Shown here: positions 31,454 through 44,104 of the stretch, one piece after another
How positions within the stretch are numbered: position 1 is the stretch's first letter
Layout: every line of letters starts with the position of its first letter
Assembly (NCBI GenBank): GCA_964356335.1
Contig: CAYHHI010000007.1
Span: 26,586-90,585, forward strand
DNA length: 64,000 bases
Direction of reading: 5' to 3'
Origin: CAYHHI01 sp964356335
GTDB taxonomy: Bacteria > Arandabacterota > Arandabacteria > Arandabacterales > Arandabacteraceae
Notes under the pieces: model-generated
The model's database searches: none
What the model saw: the letters and a program-made list of their open reading frames with translations, nothing else
What the model was told of the DNA's origin: nothing
Program-made: the position numbers and the translations under genes

Positions 31454-33826
31454 ATGCGGCGACCTTCGCTCTTCTTTCTCGTTACAGCCTGGACAGGTCT
31501 TCTCTGCGGCGACGCCGTCGGGGCAAGTTTCTCAAGTGTTATCGTGCCCCTCGTTGCCTTCGGGATAGGCTTGCCGGTCTTCAGAGACCGCCGCATGCGC
31601 CTCGCGATTCTAGCAACAGCCTTCTTCTTGATCGGCATCCTCAGGAGTCCTGAAGCCTCGTGGAACAGAGTCAGGGTCCCACCCGAACTCGGGTCGGCGA
31701 TCAAAGTCCCAGTGGTCTTGAAAGTTGAGACACCCTTCCTTGCGGCTGAGTGTTCAGACAGGGTGAGTGCGGAAGTGAGGGAGGTCACGGTCGGCCCGAC
31801 GGCACTGGAAGGGAGGAAGGTGATGCTCAGGGGCTTTGAGAAGGTCACGCCCCCAGGCCGAAGCCGTTTCACGGTATGCGGCAAGTTCCAACCTCCTAAG
31901 GCCAAGCTCAATCCATACGGCATGGACATGAGAACGCAGAATATGCGTCTTGGAGTGGTCGGCGCCGTTGATATCAGTGCCATCGCAGACGAGCCCGGCC
32001 ATGGGCTTGTCGCCCGCTTCTCGTCCTTCCGCGAGCGGCTCGAAGGCCTTATCCTTGCATCCTACCCGGGCGAAGCCTCGGGCATGCTCGCAGCCATGCT
32101 CCTGGGGCAGAGGACGACCATCTCGCCACATGTGCAAACGGTTATGCTAAAAGCCGGAACCTATCACGTGATCGCCGTGTCCGGTCTCCATGTTGTGATC
32201 GTCCTGATGGTTCTTTCGGCGTTCTTGAGTGTCTTTGGACTCCCGAGGGTCATCCTGGTCGCGATCTATGCCGCCGCTGTAGTCTTCTACATCATTTTCA
32301 CCGGGACGCCTCCTTCGGCAGTAAGGGCAGGCGGACTTTTCTTGGTGGCGAGTCTCTGTAGGCTTCTTCAGTGGAAGACCGATTTCACTAATACCGTGTG
32401 TGCGGCAGGTACGATAATGCTCCTCATGTTTCCCTATTTTGCATGGGATATCGGGTTCCAGCTCTCGCTGGGAGCGGTCATCGGCATGACGGTGCTCGTG
32501 CCTCAGCTTGACCCTCCATCCGCAACCGGCAGTTCGATATTGCGGCGTGCCGTCAAGTACGCAACGTCGGGCTTCATGGTATGTCTTGCTGCCCAGGCCT
32601 TTACCCTGCCGATTGTGCTCTATGACTTCGGCCGAACATCGCTGGTCGCGCCGGCGGGCAACTTCATCATGGTGCCCTTGACAACCCTGGCGATTGCCGG
32701 TGGCATTGAGGCGTCATTTGCCCTGCTCATATCCGAGAATCTTGCTGTGATCCTCCTCAAAGCAGCAGCCTTCGTCACCCACGTCTCGATTTTCGTAACA
32801 GATATCATCACGCGACTCCCTCATGCCCTGGTTTTCTCCGGAAGACCGGGCCTGGTCCGCATAATCGCCTATTGCTGTGGGCTTGCCTTCCTGAGTTTCG
32901 GCATGCGAGGGATGAAGAAGCATATCAAACTGCTCTTGCTCCTTGGCCTGCATGGCTTGTTGATCTTTCCCTTTCCTCAACGGGCGGACCATGTCATGAG
33001 ACTGACGTTTCTATACGTAGGCGATGGCGACGCCGTTCTTGTGGAGACGCCCGGAGGAGGGAGGACGCTCATAGATGCCGGTCCCAACACTGAGGTCTAT
33101 GGCCAGGCCCAAAACCAGGTCATGCGTTTTCTTGCCATGAAGGCGATTGGCAGGCTCGATAGGGTGATAGTGAGCCATCCTCATGATGACCATTACGGCG
33201 GCCTGGTATCGCTGCTGGAAAACTTCCAGATAGGCGAGATAGTGGTGGGAGATCTCGCCGGTGAAGCCGATTACGAACAACTCCTTGAGCGGGCGAGGAC
33301 AAAGGGCGTCAATGTAAGGGTGACCAGGGCAGGCGACGTCTGGCAGAGCGGTGGGGCGAGTTTCGAGGTTCTGCATTCGGGAGAAGGGGAGGCAACGCAG
33401 GAAGGGAAGGGAGGGGAAAGCGGAGAAGACCCAAATGCTAACTCGGTGGTGCTCAGGTTGACCTTCGGACGGGCGGGTTTCATGTTCACAGGGGACGTCA
33501 CACCTGATGTCCAGGGGGATCTCGCTGCCAGCGTAGACAGCCTGAGGTGTGAGGTGCTCAAGGTGCCGCATCACGGAGCGCGAGCCTGGATTGATGCAGG
33601 TTTCCTCAAGAGACTCGGGGCCAGGTTTGCCATCATATCAGTAGGCTCGAAGTTCGCATCGCACCCGTCGCCCGCCACGATCGCATTCCTCGAGAACTCA
33701 GGAGTGCGGACCTTCACGACAAATTCCGACGGCGCGATCACAATCGTTACAGACGGCCAAGCGATGGAGCTCAAGACCGAGTCCGGGACTTGTATTACCT
33801 ATACCGCCTCAGGCAGAGCGGATTGA
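31454..33826 (+). CDS. comEC: DNA internalization-related competence protein ComEC/Rec2
   Basis: 790 residues, the usual length. It forms the inner-membrane channel for single-stranded DNA uptake. Order of domains: N-terminal membrane segments, a DUF4131/OB-like region (about 60-180), the competence domain (AMLLGQRTTISPHVQTVMLKAG, HVIAVSGLHVVIVLMVLSAF, WDIGFQLSLGAVIGMTVL), then a metallo-beta-lactamase domain (about 515-790) with LYVGDGDAVLVETPG, the metal motif SHPHDDHYGG, FTGDVTPD and VPHHGA. All metal ligands of the nuclease-like domain appear present. An acidic, glycine-rich insertion (EGEATQEGKGGESGEDPN) lies in the MBL domain. The start codon has only a weak Shine-Dalgarno. Confidence 0.94.
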   Translation: MRRPSLFFLVTAWTGLLCGDAVGASFSSVIVPLVAFGIGLPVFRDRRMRLAILATAFFLIGILRSPEASWNRVRVPPELGSAIKVPVVLKVETPFLAAECSDRVSAEVREVTVGPTALEGRKVMLRGFEKVTPPGRSRFTVCGKFQPPKAKLNPYGMDMRTQNMRLGVVGAVDISAIADEPGHGLVARFSSFRERLEGLILASYPGEASGMLAAMLLGQRTTISPHVQTVMLKAGTYHVIAVSGLHVVIVLMVLSAFLSVFGLPRVILVAIYAAAVVFYIIFTGTPPSAVRAGGLFLVASLCRLLQWKTDFTNTVCAAGTIMLLMFPYFAWDIGFQLSLGAVIGMTVLVPQLDPPSATGSSILRRAVKYATSGFMVCLAAQAFTLPIVLYDFGRTSLVAPAGNFIMVPLTTLAIAGGIEASFALLISENLAVILLKAAAFVTHVSIFVTDIITRLPHALVFSGRPGLVRIIAYCCGLAFLSFGMRGMKKHIKLLLLLGLHGLLIFPFPQRADHVMRLTFLYVGDGDAVLVETPGGGRTLIDAGPNTEVYGQAQNQVMRFLAMKAIGRLDRVIVSHPHDDHYGGLVSLLENFQIGEIVVGDLAGEADYEQLLERARTKGVNVRVTRAGDVWQSGGASFEVLHSGEGEATQEGKGGESGEDPNANSVVLRLTFGRAGFMFTGDVTPDVQGDLAASVDSLRCEVLKVPHHGARAWIDAGFLKRLGARFAIISVGSKFASHPSPATIAFLENSGVRTFTTNSDGAITIVTDGQAMELKTESGTCITYTASGRAD

Positions 33827-33903
33827 GCGACGGCCACGCTGGGCACGGGCGCTTCGAGCGAGGTCGCCCCAGGCAGCGCTGATACCCGCAGGATGGATTA
33901 GGC

Positions 33904-33933
33904 TTGACGATGCCTCGGCTGGCCTGATATCGT
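33904..33933 (+). promoter_or_regulatory. Candidate promoter for the purine operon
   Basis: TTGACG at 33904-33909, 18-bp spacer, TATCGT at 33928-33933, 77 bp before purN. No purine riboswitch fold was recognised in the leader. Confidence 0.35.
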
Positions 33934-34010
33934 GTGACCGGTTCGCAATCTCAGGAAGCAGATTCACCAACAGCGAGAGAGACCGACTGATAGCAGGTGA
34001 GGCGCGGGCA

Positions 34011-34661
34011 TTGGCGAAAATCAGGGTAGGGGTTCTGGCTTCCGGCCGCGGGTCCAATCTTCAGGCGCTCATGGATTCCGTGAAGGCCGGCACACTTGAC
34101 GCGGAAATAGGGGTGGTGATAAGCGATGTCGAGGATGCAATGGCCCTTGAGCGGGGGAGGCGTGGGGGGATAGAAGCCCGCTACATAGAACCTGGTCCCA
34201 AGAAGAGCCGCCTGAGTGAGGAAGCCGAAACCAGAGTGATCGAGACCCTTGACGCGCGCGGCGTTGATCTAGTTGCTCTCGCAGGTTTCATGCGGATCCT
34301 CGGTCCCAAGCTGGTCCGTCATTTCAGATATCGCATCATGAACATCCATCCGGCGCTCCTGCCATCTTTCCCAGGGCTTCACTCGCAGAAGCAGGCCCTC
34401 GACTATGGCGTCAAATACTCGGGCTGTACGGTTCACTTCGTGGATGAGGGGGTGGACACAGGTCCCGTAATCATCCAAGCTGCTGTGCCTGTGCTTGACG
34501 ATGACACCGAGGCGAAGCTCTCGGAGAGGATACTGCGCGAGGAGCACCGCATCTACACGGAGGCCATAAGGCTCTTCTCTGAGGGACGGCTCAAGATTGA
34601 TGGCAGGAAGGTGACGGTACTGCCCGAAGGAGCATCCCATGCAGGCCCTTACATCTGTTGA
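34011..34661 (+). CDS. purN: Phosphoribosylglycinamide formyltransferase
   Basis: 216 residues from TTG 34011, preceded by AGGTGAGG. It transfers a formyl group from 10-formyl-tetrahydrofolate to GAR in purine synthesis. ASGRGSNLQALMDS is the phosphate-binding loop; MNIHPALLPSFPG carries the catalytic Asn and His; and HFVDEGVDTGPVI carries the catalytic Asp. The C-terminal tail overlaps purC by 23 bp. First gene of purN-purC-purH-guaA. Confidence 0.96.
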   Translation: MAKIRVGVLASGRGSNLQALMDSVKAGTLDAEIGVVISDVEDAMALERGRRGGIEARYIEPGPKKSRLSEEAETRVIETLDARGVDLVALAGFMRILGPKLVRHFRYRIMNIHPALLPSFPGLHSQKQALDYGVKYSGCTVHFVDEGVDTGPVIIQAAVPVLDDDTEAKLSERILREEHRIYTEAIRLFSEGRLKIDGRKVTVLPEGASHAGPYIC

Positions 34662-35529
34662 CATCTGTGACCTCAAGGTCTTCTCAAGAGGCAAGGTGAG
34701 AAGCGTCTATGACCTTGGTCGCCAGATTCTCATCGTGGCATCGGATAGGGTTTCCGCCTTTGATCACGTGCTCGCCTCTGGCATACCCGACAAGGGGAAG
34801 ATCCTCACGGCGATCTCTGCCTTCTGGTTCAGGAAACTCGAAGGCATATCGAAGAATCACATGATAACCACTGACGTTGACAAGTTCCCTCCTCCGGCAA
34901 GCAGGCACAAGGACTTGTTGCGCGACAGATCAATGCTTGTCTGGAAGGCTGAGCGGATCGACATGGAGTGCATCGTACGAGGTTATCTCGCAGGATCGGC
35001 ATGGAAGGAATATGCCGCCACCGGCAAAGCAGGAGGGCTCGATCTTCCGCGCGGCCTCAGCCTTAATGCCAGGCTCGACCGCCCGATCTTCATGCCTTCC
35101 ACCAAGTCAGATGAGGGCCATGACCGCAACATAACCGTCCGGGAAATGGTTGGGATTGTGGGCTCGGGGCCGGGCGAATACATGATGGCGAAGAGCCTCA
35201 TGCTTTTCGACGAAGCCCGGAAACTCGCCGAAGCCAAAGGCATCACGCTGGTTGACACTAAGTTTGAATTCGGATACTTCGAGGATGAGATAATTCTGAT
35301 AGATGAGATTTTCACGCCTGACTCATCGCGGTTTCTTTATAGAGAGAAGGGTTCGGTGGAGCCAATAAACCTTGATAAGCAATTGATCAGAGATTACTTA
35401 GAAAAAATCGGCTGGGACAAGAACCCGCCGGCACCCGAGCTGCCACCTGAAATAGTAACCGAGGCGAGGCGGCGCTATCTCGTCATTCTTGAGAAGATGA
35501 CAGGGGAGATACCCGTATGGGCGAAATAG
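34639..35529 (+). CDS. purC: Phosphoribosylaminoimidazole-succinocarboxamide synthase
   Basis: 296 residues, the longer SAICAR-synthase form. It joins CAIR and aspartate using ATP. FSRGKVRSVYDLG starts the fold with the ATP-loop, LIVASDRVSAFDHVLASGIPDKG follows, then ECIVRGYLAGSAWKEY, FMPSTKSDEGHDRNI and LVDTKFEFGYF with the metal/ATP acidic residues of LIDEIFTPDSSRF. It overlaps purN by 23 bp and purH by 13 bp, so translation is tightly coupled. Confidence 0.97.
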   Translation: MQALTSVDICDLKVFSRGKVRSVYDLGRQILIVASDRVSAFDHVLASGIPDKGKILTAISAFWFRKLEGISKNHMITTDVDKFPPPASRHKDLLRDRSMLVWKAERIDMECIVRGYLAGSAWKEYAATGKAGGLDLPRGLSLNARLDRPIFMPSTKSDEGHDRNITVREMVGIVGSGPGEYMMAKSLMLFDEARKLAEAKGITLVDTKFEFGYFEDEIILIDEIFTPDSSRFLYREKGSVEPINLDKQLIRDYLEKIGWDKNPPAPELPPEIVTEARRRYLVILEKMTGEIPVWAK

Positions 35530-37094
35530 CAACCGCCCTCATCAGTGTCTATGAGAAGACGGGGCTCGATGATTTGGCGAAGCGGCTGCGCGGTATGGGT
35601 ATCAAGATCATCGCAAGCGGAGGCACGGGCGCATATCTTGCGCAGGCAGGAATTGAATGTGAAGATATCTCGGAGATGACCGGAAAGACCGAGCTCCTGG
35701 GGGGACTTGTAAAGACTCTCCATCCGGGGATCCATGCAGGCATACTGGCGGACCGTGCGAATCAGGTCCACATGGCTGAGCTCGCTTCGCTGGGATACGA
35801 GAAGATCGACATGGTTGTGGTTAACTTCTATGCAATACCTGAGGCGACAGGCAGGAAGGACCTTTCCTTTATCGACATAGGTGGACCTGCGATGGCGCGG
35901 GCCGCCGCGAAGAACTTCCGGTCTTGCGTTCCTGTCCCCCACCAGTCGTGGTATGAGGCGGTTGCGGGCGAGCTCGAGGCGCAGGGCGCGGTCGGTGAAG
36001 ATCTCCGATGGAAGCTTGCCACTGACACAATTCGCCGAACCGGCGCCTATGATTCCAGATCTCTTAACACGCTCGGATTGGGGCTGGACTCGGCGTTGGG
36101 GCAGCGGATCGGCAGTGAGTCGATGCTTGTGAATCTTACTAAGTCGCTCGGCCTCAGGTACGGTGAGAATCCTCATCAGGAGGCCGGGTTCTTTACCACG
36201 GGCATGGAGCCGGGCTTCAGAGTCCTGAAGGGAGAGCTTTCATACAACAACATTCTGGATCTGGATTGCTGCATCGGGCAGGTATCGGAGTTCGACGGCA
36301 AGGCTGCCGCCATTATCAAGCATGTCGGCCCTTGCGGTGTCGCGGAGGCAGGAACATGTGTTGAAGCCCTTGAGCGCGCCTACGCCTGTGATCCTGTTTC
36401 AGCCTTCGGCGGGGTGATAGGAGTGAACTTCATTTTTGACAAGGAGTGCGCGGACTTTTTGGGCAAGCGTTTCGTGGAATGCATAGGGGCACCCGAATTC
36501 GACGAGCGAGCCCTGGGCCTCTTGGGCAAGAAGAAGGTGCGGCTGGTGACAGCACGGATGGACAGGGTGGGGCTCGGGGAGTCAGACGGAAGCAGGACGG
36601 ACCTCGGCAAGTCGAGCGTCGACAAGGCGCTGCCGGTTTTGCTGCGGTCTGCGCTGGGGGGAGTGCTTTTTCAGGCGCGGGACAGTATCCTGCTCAAAGA
36701 TGATGTGAAGTTCGTGAGCGGAGAACGGCCACCTGATAGTATCTTCGAAGACCTGGTTTTTGCGTGGAAGGTTGCAAAACACGTGCGATCAAATGCCATA
36801 GTTTTCGCCAAGGGCAGACGGACTCTGGGGATCGGGGCGGGCCAACCGAGTCGGGTCGATTCCACAAAGCTTGCCATCATGAAAGCTGCTCAGGCCGGAC
36901 ACGGCCTCAAGGGCAGCGTCATGGCAAGCGACGGTTTCTTCCCGTTTCCAGATTGCGTCGAGCTTGCGGCCCAGGCGGGTGCATGCGCGGTGATTCAGCC
37001 TGGAGGGAGCATCCGTGACGATGAGGTGATTGAGGTTGCACGGAGGCTCGGGATAACGATGGCTGTGACATCAGTGAGGCACTTTAGACACTAG
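35517..37094 (+). CDS. purH: Bifunctional AICAR transformylase/IMP cyclohydrolase
   Basis: 525 residues, normal length. The N-terminal IMP cyclohydrolase domain (about 1-200) shows ALISVYEKTGLDDLAK, IIASGGTGAYL, and LLGGLVKTLHPGIHAGIL. The AICAR transformylase domain follows with LRYGENPHQEAGFF, the catalytic Lys-His of IIKHVGPCGVAEAG, DPVSAFGGVIGVN and the ending GAGQPSRVDSTKLA-MASDGFFPFPDCVE-VIQPGGSIRDDEVIE. It carries out the last two steps to IMP. It overlaps purC by 13 bp and precedes guaA by 18 bp. Confidence 0.97.
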   Translation: MGEIATALISVYEKTGLDDLAKRLRGMGIKIIASGGTGAYLAQAGIECEDISEMTGKTELLGGLVKTLHPGIHAGILADRANQVHMAELASLGYEKIDMVVVNFYAIPEATGRKDLSFIDIGGPAMARAAAKNFRSCVPVPHQSWYEAVAGELEAQGAVGEDLRWKLATDTIRRTGAYDSRSLNTLGLGLDSALGQRIGSESMLVNLTKSLGLRYGENPHQEAGFFTTGMEPGFRVLKGELSYNNILDLDCCIGQVSEFDGKAAAIIKHVGPCGVAEAGTCVEALERAYACDPVSAFGGVIGVNFIFDKECADFLGKRFVECIGAPEFDERALGLLGKKKVRLVTARMDRVGLGESDGSRTDLGKSSVDKALPVLLRSALGGVLFQARDSILLKDDVKFVSGERPPDSIFEDLVFAWKVAKHVRSNAIVFAKGRRTLGIGAGQPSRVDSTKLAIMKAAQAGHGLKGSVMASDGFFPFPDCVELAAQAGACAVIQPGGSIRDDEVIEVARRLGITMAVTSVRHFRH

Positions 37095-37112
37095 CGCCGA
37101 GGTCATCCAACC

Positions 37113-38651
37113 GTGGAGCATAAAGGCCACATTGTAGTCCTCGATTTCGGCTCTCAGTACACTCAGCTGATTGCGCGGAGAATAAGGGAGATTGGCGTCT
37201 ATTGCGAGATTCTCCCTTACTGGACGAGCGGCAAAGACCTCGTTCGGCGAAAGCCTAGGGGCATCATCTTTACGGGTGGACCAATGAGCGTTTATGCGAT
37301 AGGTGCTCCCGTGCCGCGCAAGGAAGTGTTCGATCTCGGCATTCCCATTCTCGGCATCTGCTACGGCTTCCAGCTGATCACGCAGATGTTTGGCGGTGAG
37401 GTGGAAAGGGCTCCGGAGGAAGAATATGGCGGGCGTGTCGTCACTGTGGTTGGGAGGCACCCGCTTCTTGCCGGGCTTAAGCGGAACATACGCGTATGGA
37501 TGAGCCACGCCGACCGCGCGACGAGAATCCCACAAGGCTGGCAGGTCCTCGCACGCACCGATTCCACGCCCTTCTGCGCCTTTGTGAGCCCCGATGGCAT
37601 GATCATGGGTGTCCAATTCCACCCTGAGGTCTCACACACCGATGACGGCACGAAGGTGCTTCGGAACTTCGCCCTGAAGATCTGCAAGGCCTTCCGCGAC
37701 TGGAGTCTTAAGTCTTTCGTGAGGGACTCGGTAGAGAGCATAAGGCAGACCGTCGGGAATGACCGCATCGTCTGCGCCCTTAGCGGTGGGGTCGACTCCT
37801 CAGTCACAGCCTGTCTTGTGGCACGTGCGGTGGGCAAGAACCTCACTGCCGTTTTCGTCGACAACGGGCTCCTCAGGAAGAACGAAGGAGCCGACGTGAG
37901 GGCGCTGTGCGAGGCCTGTGACATCAACCTCAGGTATGTGAATGCATCGCAGAGATTCCTTTCGAAACTCAGAGGCGTATCTTCGCCGGAAAGCAAGCGC
38001 AAGATCATAGGACGAGAATTCATCCGAGTCTTTGAGGACGTCGCAAGAGGGATCGACAAAGCGAAATATCTCGCCCAGGGCACACTTTATACTGATGTGA
38101 TTGAGAGTGTATCAATCAGAGGCCCGTCGGCCAAGATCAAGAGCCATCACAATGTCGGGGGCCTTCCACCGCACATGAAGCTACGCCTGGTTGAGCCTCT
38201 GAGAGAGCTCTTCAAGGACGAGGTGAGGGAGGTGGGGAAGATCGTCGGGGTTCCGGCTTTCATCCTTCAGTGCCATCCCTTCCCGGGGCCTGGGCTTGCC
38301 GTAAGGTTGATAGGCGAGGTTACGCCGACACGCCTCAGCATCTTGCGGGAGGTTGACTCAATCTTCATTGATGAGATAAGGAAAGCCGGCCTCTATTCAG
38401 AGATCTGGCAAGCCTTCGCGGTCTTGCTTCCTGTCCGGAGTGTCGGCGTGATGGGGGACAGACGCACATACAGATTCGTGGTTGCCCTCCGCGCTGTCAC
38501 CAGCTTAGATGGGATGACCGCCGATTGGGCGCGGATCCCTCCCAGAATACTTGAAAAGATCTCCTCAAGGATTGTCAATTCGGTGAGATACGTAAACCGC
38601 GTGGTCTATGACGTGACCTCGAAACCACCAGGCACCATCGAGTGGGAATAA
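37113..38651 (+). CDS. guaA: GMP synthase (glutamine-hydrolysing)
   Basis: 512 residues from GTG 37113. It aminates XMP to GMP. The class I amidotransferase domain (about 1-195) has GGPMSVY, the nucleophile Cys in GICYGFQLI and the His-Glu pair in GVQFHPEVSHT. The ATP-pyrophosphatase loop is ALSGGVDSSV, and the dimerisation domain has FPGPGLAVR and the canonical C-terminal end VVYDVTSKPPGTIEWE. Last gene of the purine operon. Confidence 0.97.
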   Translation: MEHKGHIVVLDFGSQYTQLIARRIREIGVYCEILPYWTSGKDLVRRKPRGIIFTGGPMSVYAIGAPVPRKEVFDLGIPILGICYGFQLITQMFGGEVERAPEEEYGGRVVTVVGRHPLLAGLKRNIRVWMSHADRATRIPQGWQVLARTDSTPFCAFVSPDGMIMGVQFHPEVSHTDDGTKVLRNFALKICKAFRDWSLKSFVRDSVESIRQTVGNDRIVCALSGGVDSSVTACLVARAVGKNLTAVFVDNGLLRKNEGADVRALCEACDINLRYVNASQRFLSKLRGVSSPESKRKIIGREFIRVFEDVARGIDKAKYLAQGTLYTDVIESVSIRGPSAKIKSHHNVGGLPPHMKLRLVEPLRELFKDEVREVGKIVGVPAFILQCHPFPGPGLAVRLIGEVTPTRLSILREVDSIFIDEIRKAGLYSEIWQAFAVLLPVRSVGVMGDRRTYRFVVALRAVTSLDGMTADWARIPPRILEKISSRIVNSVRYVNRVVYDVTSKPPGTIEWE

Positions 38652-38988
38652 CTCCACATAAGCCTTTCGCCCATAGGTGGGGATGGGGCAGAGGGGCCAG
38701 GGGGAAGAAGACAGAGTTCCCCGCCTCACTGAACGTGCTTCCCTCCACTATTGAACCCTAGGGGCGCTAGCAGCGTCTTTCCTCTCGAGGATCGGTCCAA
38801 GCACGTGAGAAGTCACGCTCGAAGCAGGGAACCCTCTTCGCTATCGCTATTCGGTTTTCCGCTATTTGCTCTTCCCTTGTACTATATCATACGATTCTGT
38901 GTCAAGGAATTTTTGGGGATATCTTACGGAGCTATGGCCGCCGTTGACACCATAGCCTCGCACCCGTAAAGTGTGGGAGAGGTGAGGT
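38652..38988. other. Intergenic region of about 340 bp after guaA
   Basis: It separates the purine operon from the polyprenol-kinase-like gene. The first half is purine-rich. A+T-rich sequence at 38878-38905 (TTGTACTATATCATACG) may hold a promoter, but spacing to a -35 is poor. A 72-codon frame starting with TTG at 38751 has no ribosome-binding site and is not called. Confidence 0.4.
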
Positions 38989-39600
38989 TTGGACAAACAC
39001 CGTGATGATTACAACTCTGAGAAAAGGCGAAAAGCCTTCCATCTCTTTGGCCTCATCATACCCTTGGGCTACCTCTTTTTTCCAAGCGAGCCCCAGGCCA
39101 AGGCCATGCTTGTCGCCGGGATGATCGTGGCCATCTTCGTGGACATCTTCAGGCTAGCCGAGCCAAGGCTCAGGGGTTTTGCCCACAGCCTGATCGGTGC
39201 GATCATGAGGCCGCATGAGAAGACCAATCTTCTTGGATCAACGAGCCTCCTGATCGCTTCCGTCATGACCGTCTTCATTTTCCCTAAACCCATAGCTGTC
39301 GCAGCGCTCTCGCTCCTCGTAGCCGGCGATACTGCGGCGGCGCTTGTCGGCAAGCGTTTCGGCAGAGTCAAGATGTTTGGCCGAAAGACGCTTGAAGGCA
39401 CTCTGGGATTTGTCGCCGCAGGGATCGTCTTGAATGAAGCAGTGAGCCTGGCCGCCTCCGATCTTTCACTTGCTACCGTAGTGGTCGGTGCGCTCGTAGG
39501 CGCCCTGGTGGAGGCCGTGCCCTTTCCAATCGATGACAACTTTGCGATCCCGATTATCTCGGGAGTTGCGATGTCGCTCACGCGGATTCTCCAGGCATGA
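38989..39600 (+). CDS. Dolichol/phytol/polyprenol kinase-like membrane protein (CTP-dependent lipid kinase family)
   Basis: 203 residues from TTG 38989, preceded by GAGAGGTGAGG. About six membrane segments. It matches the SEC59/DGK1/VTE5-type family: KRRKAFHLFGLIIPLGY at the N terminus, LGSTSLLIASVM, the nucleotide-binding LLVAGDTAAALVGKRFGR, KTLEGTLGF, and the ending EAVPFPIDDNFAIPI. Such enzymes phosphorylate polyprenols, phytol or diacylglycerol using CTP. The lipid substrate here cannot be assigned. Confidence 0.85.
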   Translation: MDKHRDDYNSEKRRKAFHLFGLIIPLGYLFFPSEPQAKAMLVAGMIVAIFVDIFRLAEPRLRGFAHSLIGAIMRPHEKTNLLGSTSLLIASVMTVFIFPKPIAVAALSLLVAGDTAAALVGKRFGRVKMFGRKTLEGTLGFVAAGIVLNEAVSLAASDLSLATVVVGALVGALVEAVPFPIDDNFAIPIISGVAMSLTRILQA

Positions 39601-39670
39601 CGCCCGCATCTCCGTGTCAAATTCCGGCTCATGGAATCTTGGGGAAATGGCTGTCTTTCAATTAAATCGC

Positions 39671-39699
39671 TTGACATAGAAATCGGCGTGTTATAAAGT
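39671..39699 (+). promoter_or_regulatory. Promoter of the cold-shock protein gene
   Basis: TTGACA at 39671-39676 with TAAAGT at 39694-39699 (17-bp spacer) or TATAAA at 39692-39697 (15-bp). Either lies about 60 bp upstream of the start codon, in an A+T-rich patch. Confidence 0.7.
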
Positions 39700-39756
39700 G
39701 TAGGCGTAAGTTTGTGGCCCGCGTTTGCTTTAGGCAAGAAGGAGGGTAGTAAGCTA

Positions 39757-39957
39757 ATGCCACGTGGCAGAGTAAAATGGTTCAATGAATCCAAGGGCTA
39801 CGGCTTCATTGAGCAGGAAAACGGGCCTGATGTGTTCGTCCATTATTCCGCTATCGAAGATCAAGGCTTCAAGACACTGTCTGAAGGACAGGAAGTCGAG
39901 TTCGAGATAAAGCAGGGAGAAAAGGGACCCCAGGCAACTAAAGTAGTCAAGTTGTAA
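39757..39957 (+). CDS. CspA-family cold-shock RNA/DNA-binding protein
   Basis: 66 residues from ATG 39757 after GAAGGAGGG; an upstream in-frame start would add 15 non-family residues. RNP1 is KGYGFIEQE and RNP2 is DVFVHYSAI, within the five-stranded OB fold (MPRGRVKWFNESKGYGF to GPQATKVVKL). It binds single-stranded nucleic acids as an RNA chaperone. It is monocistronic, between its own promoter and a terminator. Confidence 0.96.
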   Translation: MPRGRVKWFNESKGYGFIEQENGPDVFVHYSAIEDQGFKTLSEGQEVEFEIKQGEKGPQATKVVKL

Positions 39958-40008
39958 GAGTTAGTCGTTGAGTTAGTAGTTAACCATACGATTTCTCAAG
40001 CAGCGGCG

Positions 40009-40039
40009 ATCCCGGTTGGCATATCGCTAACCGGGATTT
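40009..40039 (+). terminator. Terminator after the cold-shock gene
   Basis: A 9-bp perfect stem (40009-40017 with 40029-40037), extendable by three pairs including one G-T, followed by TTT at 40037-40039. It lies 52 bp after the stop. Confidence 0.75.
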
Positions 40040-40115
40040 GCTATTCACACCCGTTTCCATAAGTGCTTGCTCACGCGCAGCGGTTTTGATAGATTGGTGG
40101 TCGGAGTCACACGAA

Positions 40116-43478
<3,363 letters not shown>

Positions 43479-43564
43479 GCCGAGTGCAGTGACGCATAAA
43501 AGCTTGCTTTTGATTGGGCGTTATGTTAACCTAAGTCTCACCGGAAAACCCAAGCGAGGTGATC

Positions 43565-44044
43565 ATGGATGAGCGGCTCGTTGAGATAATAATCGCCATT
43601 GTGGATAGGCTTGTAGATAGCGAAACGAGATCCGAAACAGTAGAGAGCATAACCCAGGCTCTCATAGTCGAGGGCTACCACGCTCAGGAGATTAACACGG
43701 CCTTCATGTGGCTTTATCATACAGTCGACGAGAGCTTCTTCGAAGACGGCAGGATAATCCGCACTGACAGATCAATGGGCACCGTGAGGGTCTTGAACGA
43801 TTTCGAAAGGACTCTCATAACACCGGAAGCGTATGGTTACATGCTCCAGCTGAGCCAGCTCGGACTCCTTGACAATCTCCAGATAGAGGAAGTGATTGAC
43901 CGGGCGATGTACTCCTGCGGTGACATGGTCGAGCTCAATGACGTCAAGCGGATTGTTCCTTCTATCATTCTCGAGGGAATACCAGGCTTTCGCCCCGGCC
44001 TAATCTCTTGGCGCAACGAGGCCGAGGGATCAGCTCCGCACTAG
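43565..44044 (+). CDS. smg: Smg family protein (DUF494)
   Basis: 159 residues from ATG 43565, directly after GAGGTGATC. The protein matches Smg/DUF494: LVEIIIAIVDRLVDSE at the N terminus, then GYHAQEINTAFMWL and RVLNDFERTLITPEAYGYMLQLSQLGLLD, the most conserved segment. Smg genes lie near dprA and topA in many proteobacteria, as here just before topA (60 bp). Function is unknown. Confidence 0.86.
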   Translation: MDERLVEIIIAIVDRLVDSETRSETVESITQALIVEGYHAQEINTAFMWLYHTVDESFFEDGRIIRTDRSMGTVRVLNDFERTLITPEAYGYMLQLSQLGLLDNLQIEEVIDRAMYSCGDMVELNDVKRIVPSIILEGIPGFRPGLISWRNEAEGSAPH

Positions 44045-44104
44045 TTCTCTTGCTTTTCGGCGGGTTCCGATTTATCCTCAGCGTAAGCGAATGTGGGGGT
44101 TTGC

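Noticed and set aside
38751..38969. 72-codon plus-strand frame in the gap after guaA
   Set aside because: TTG start without a ribosome-binding site, composition not coding-like, and no recognisable motif.
40038..40115. Upstream extension of the secA frame
   Set aside because: It begins inside the terminator hairpin of the cold-shock gene; the family N terminus starts at 40116.
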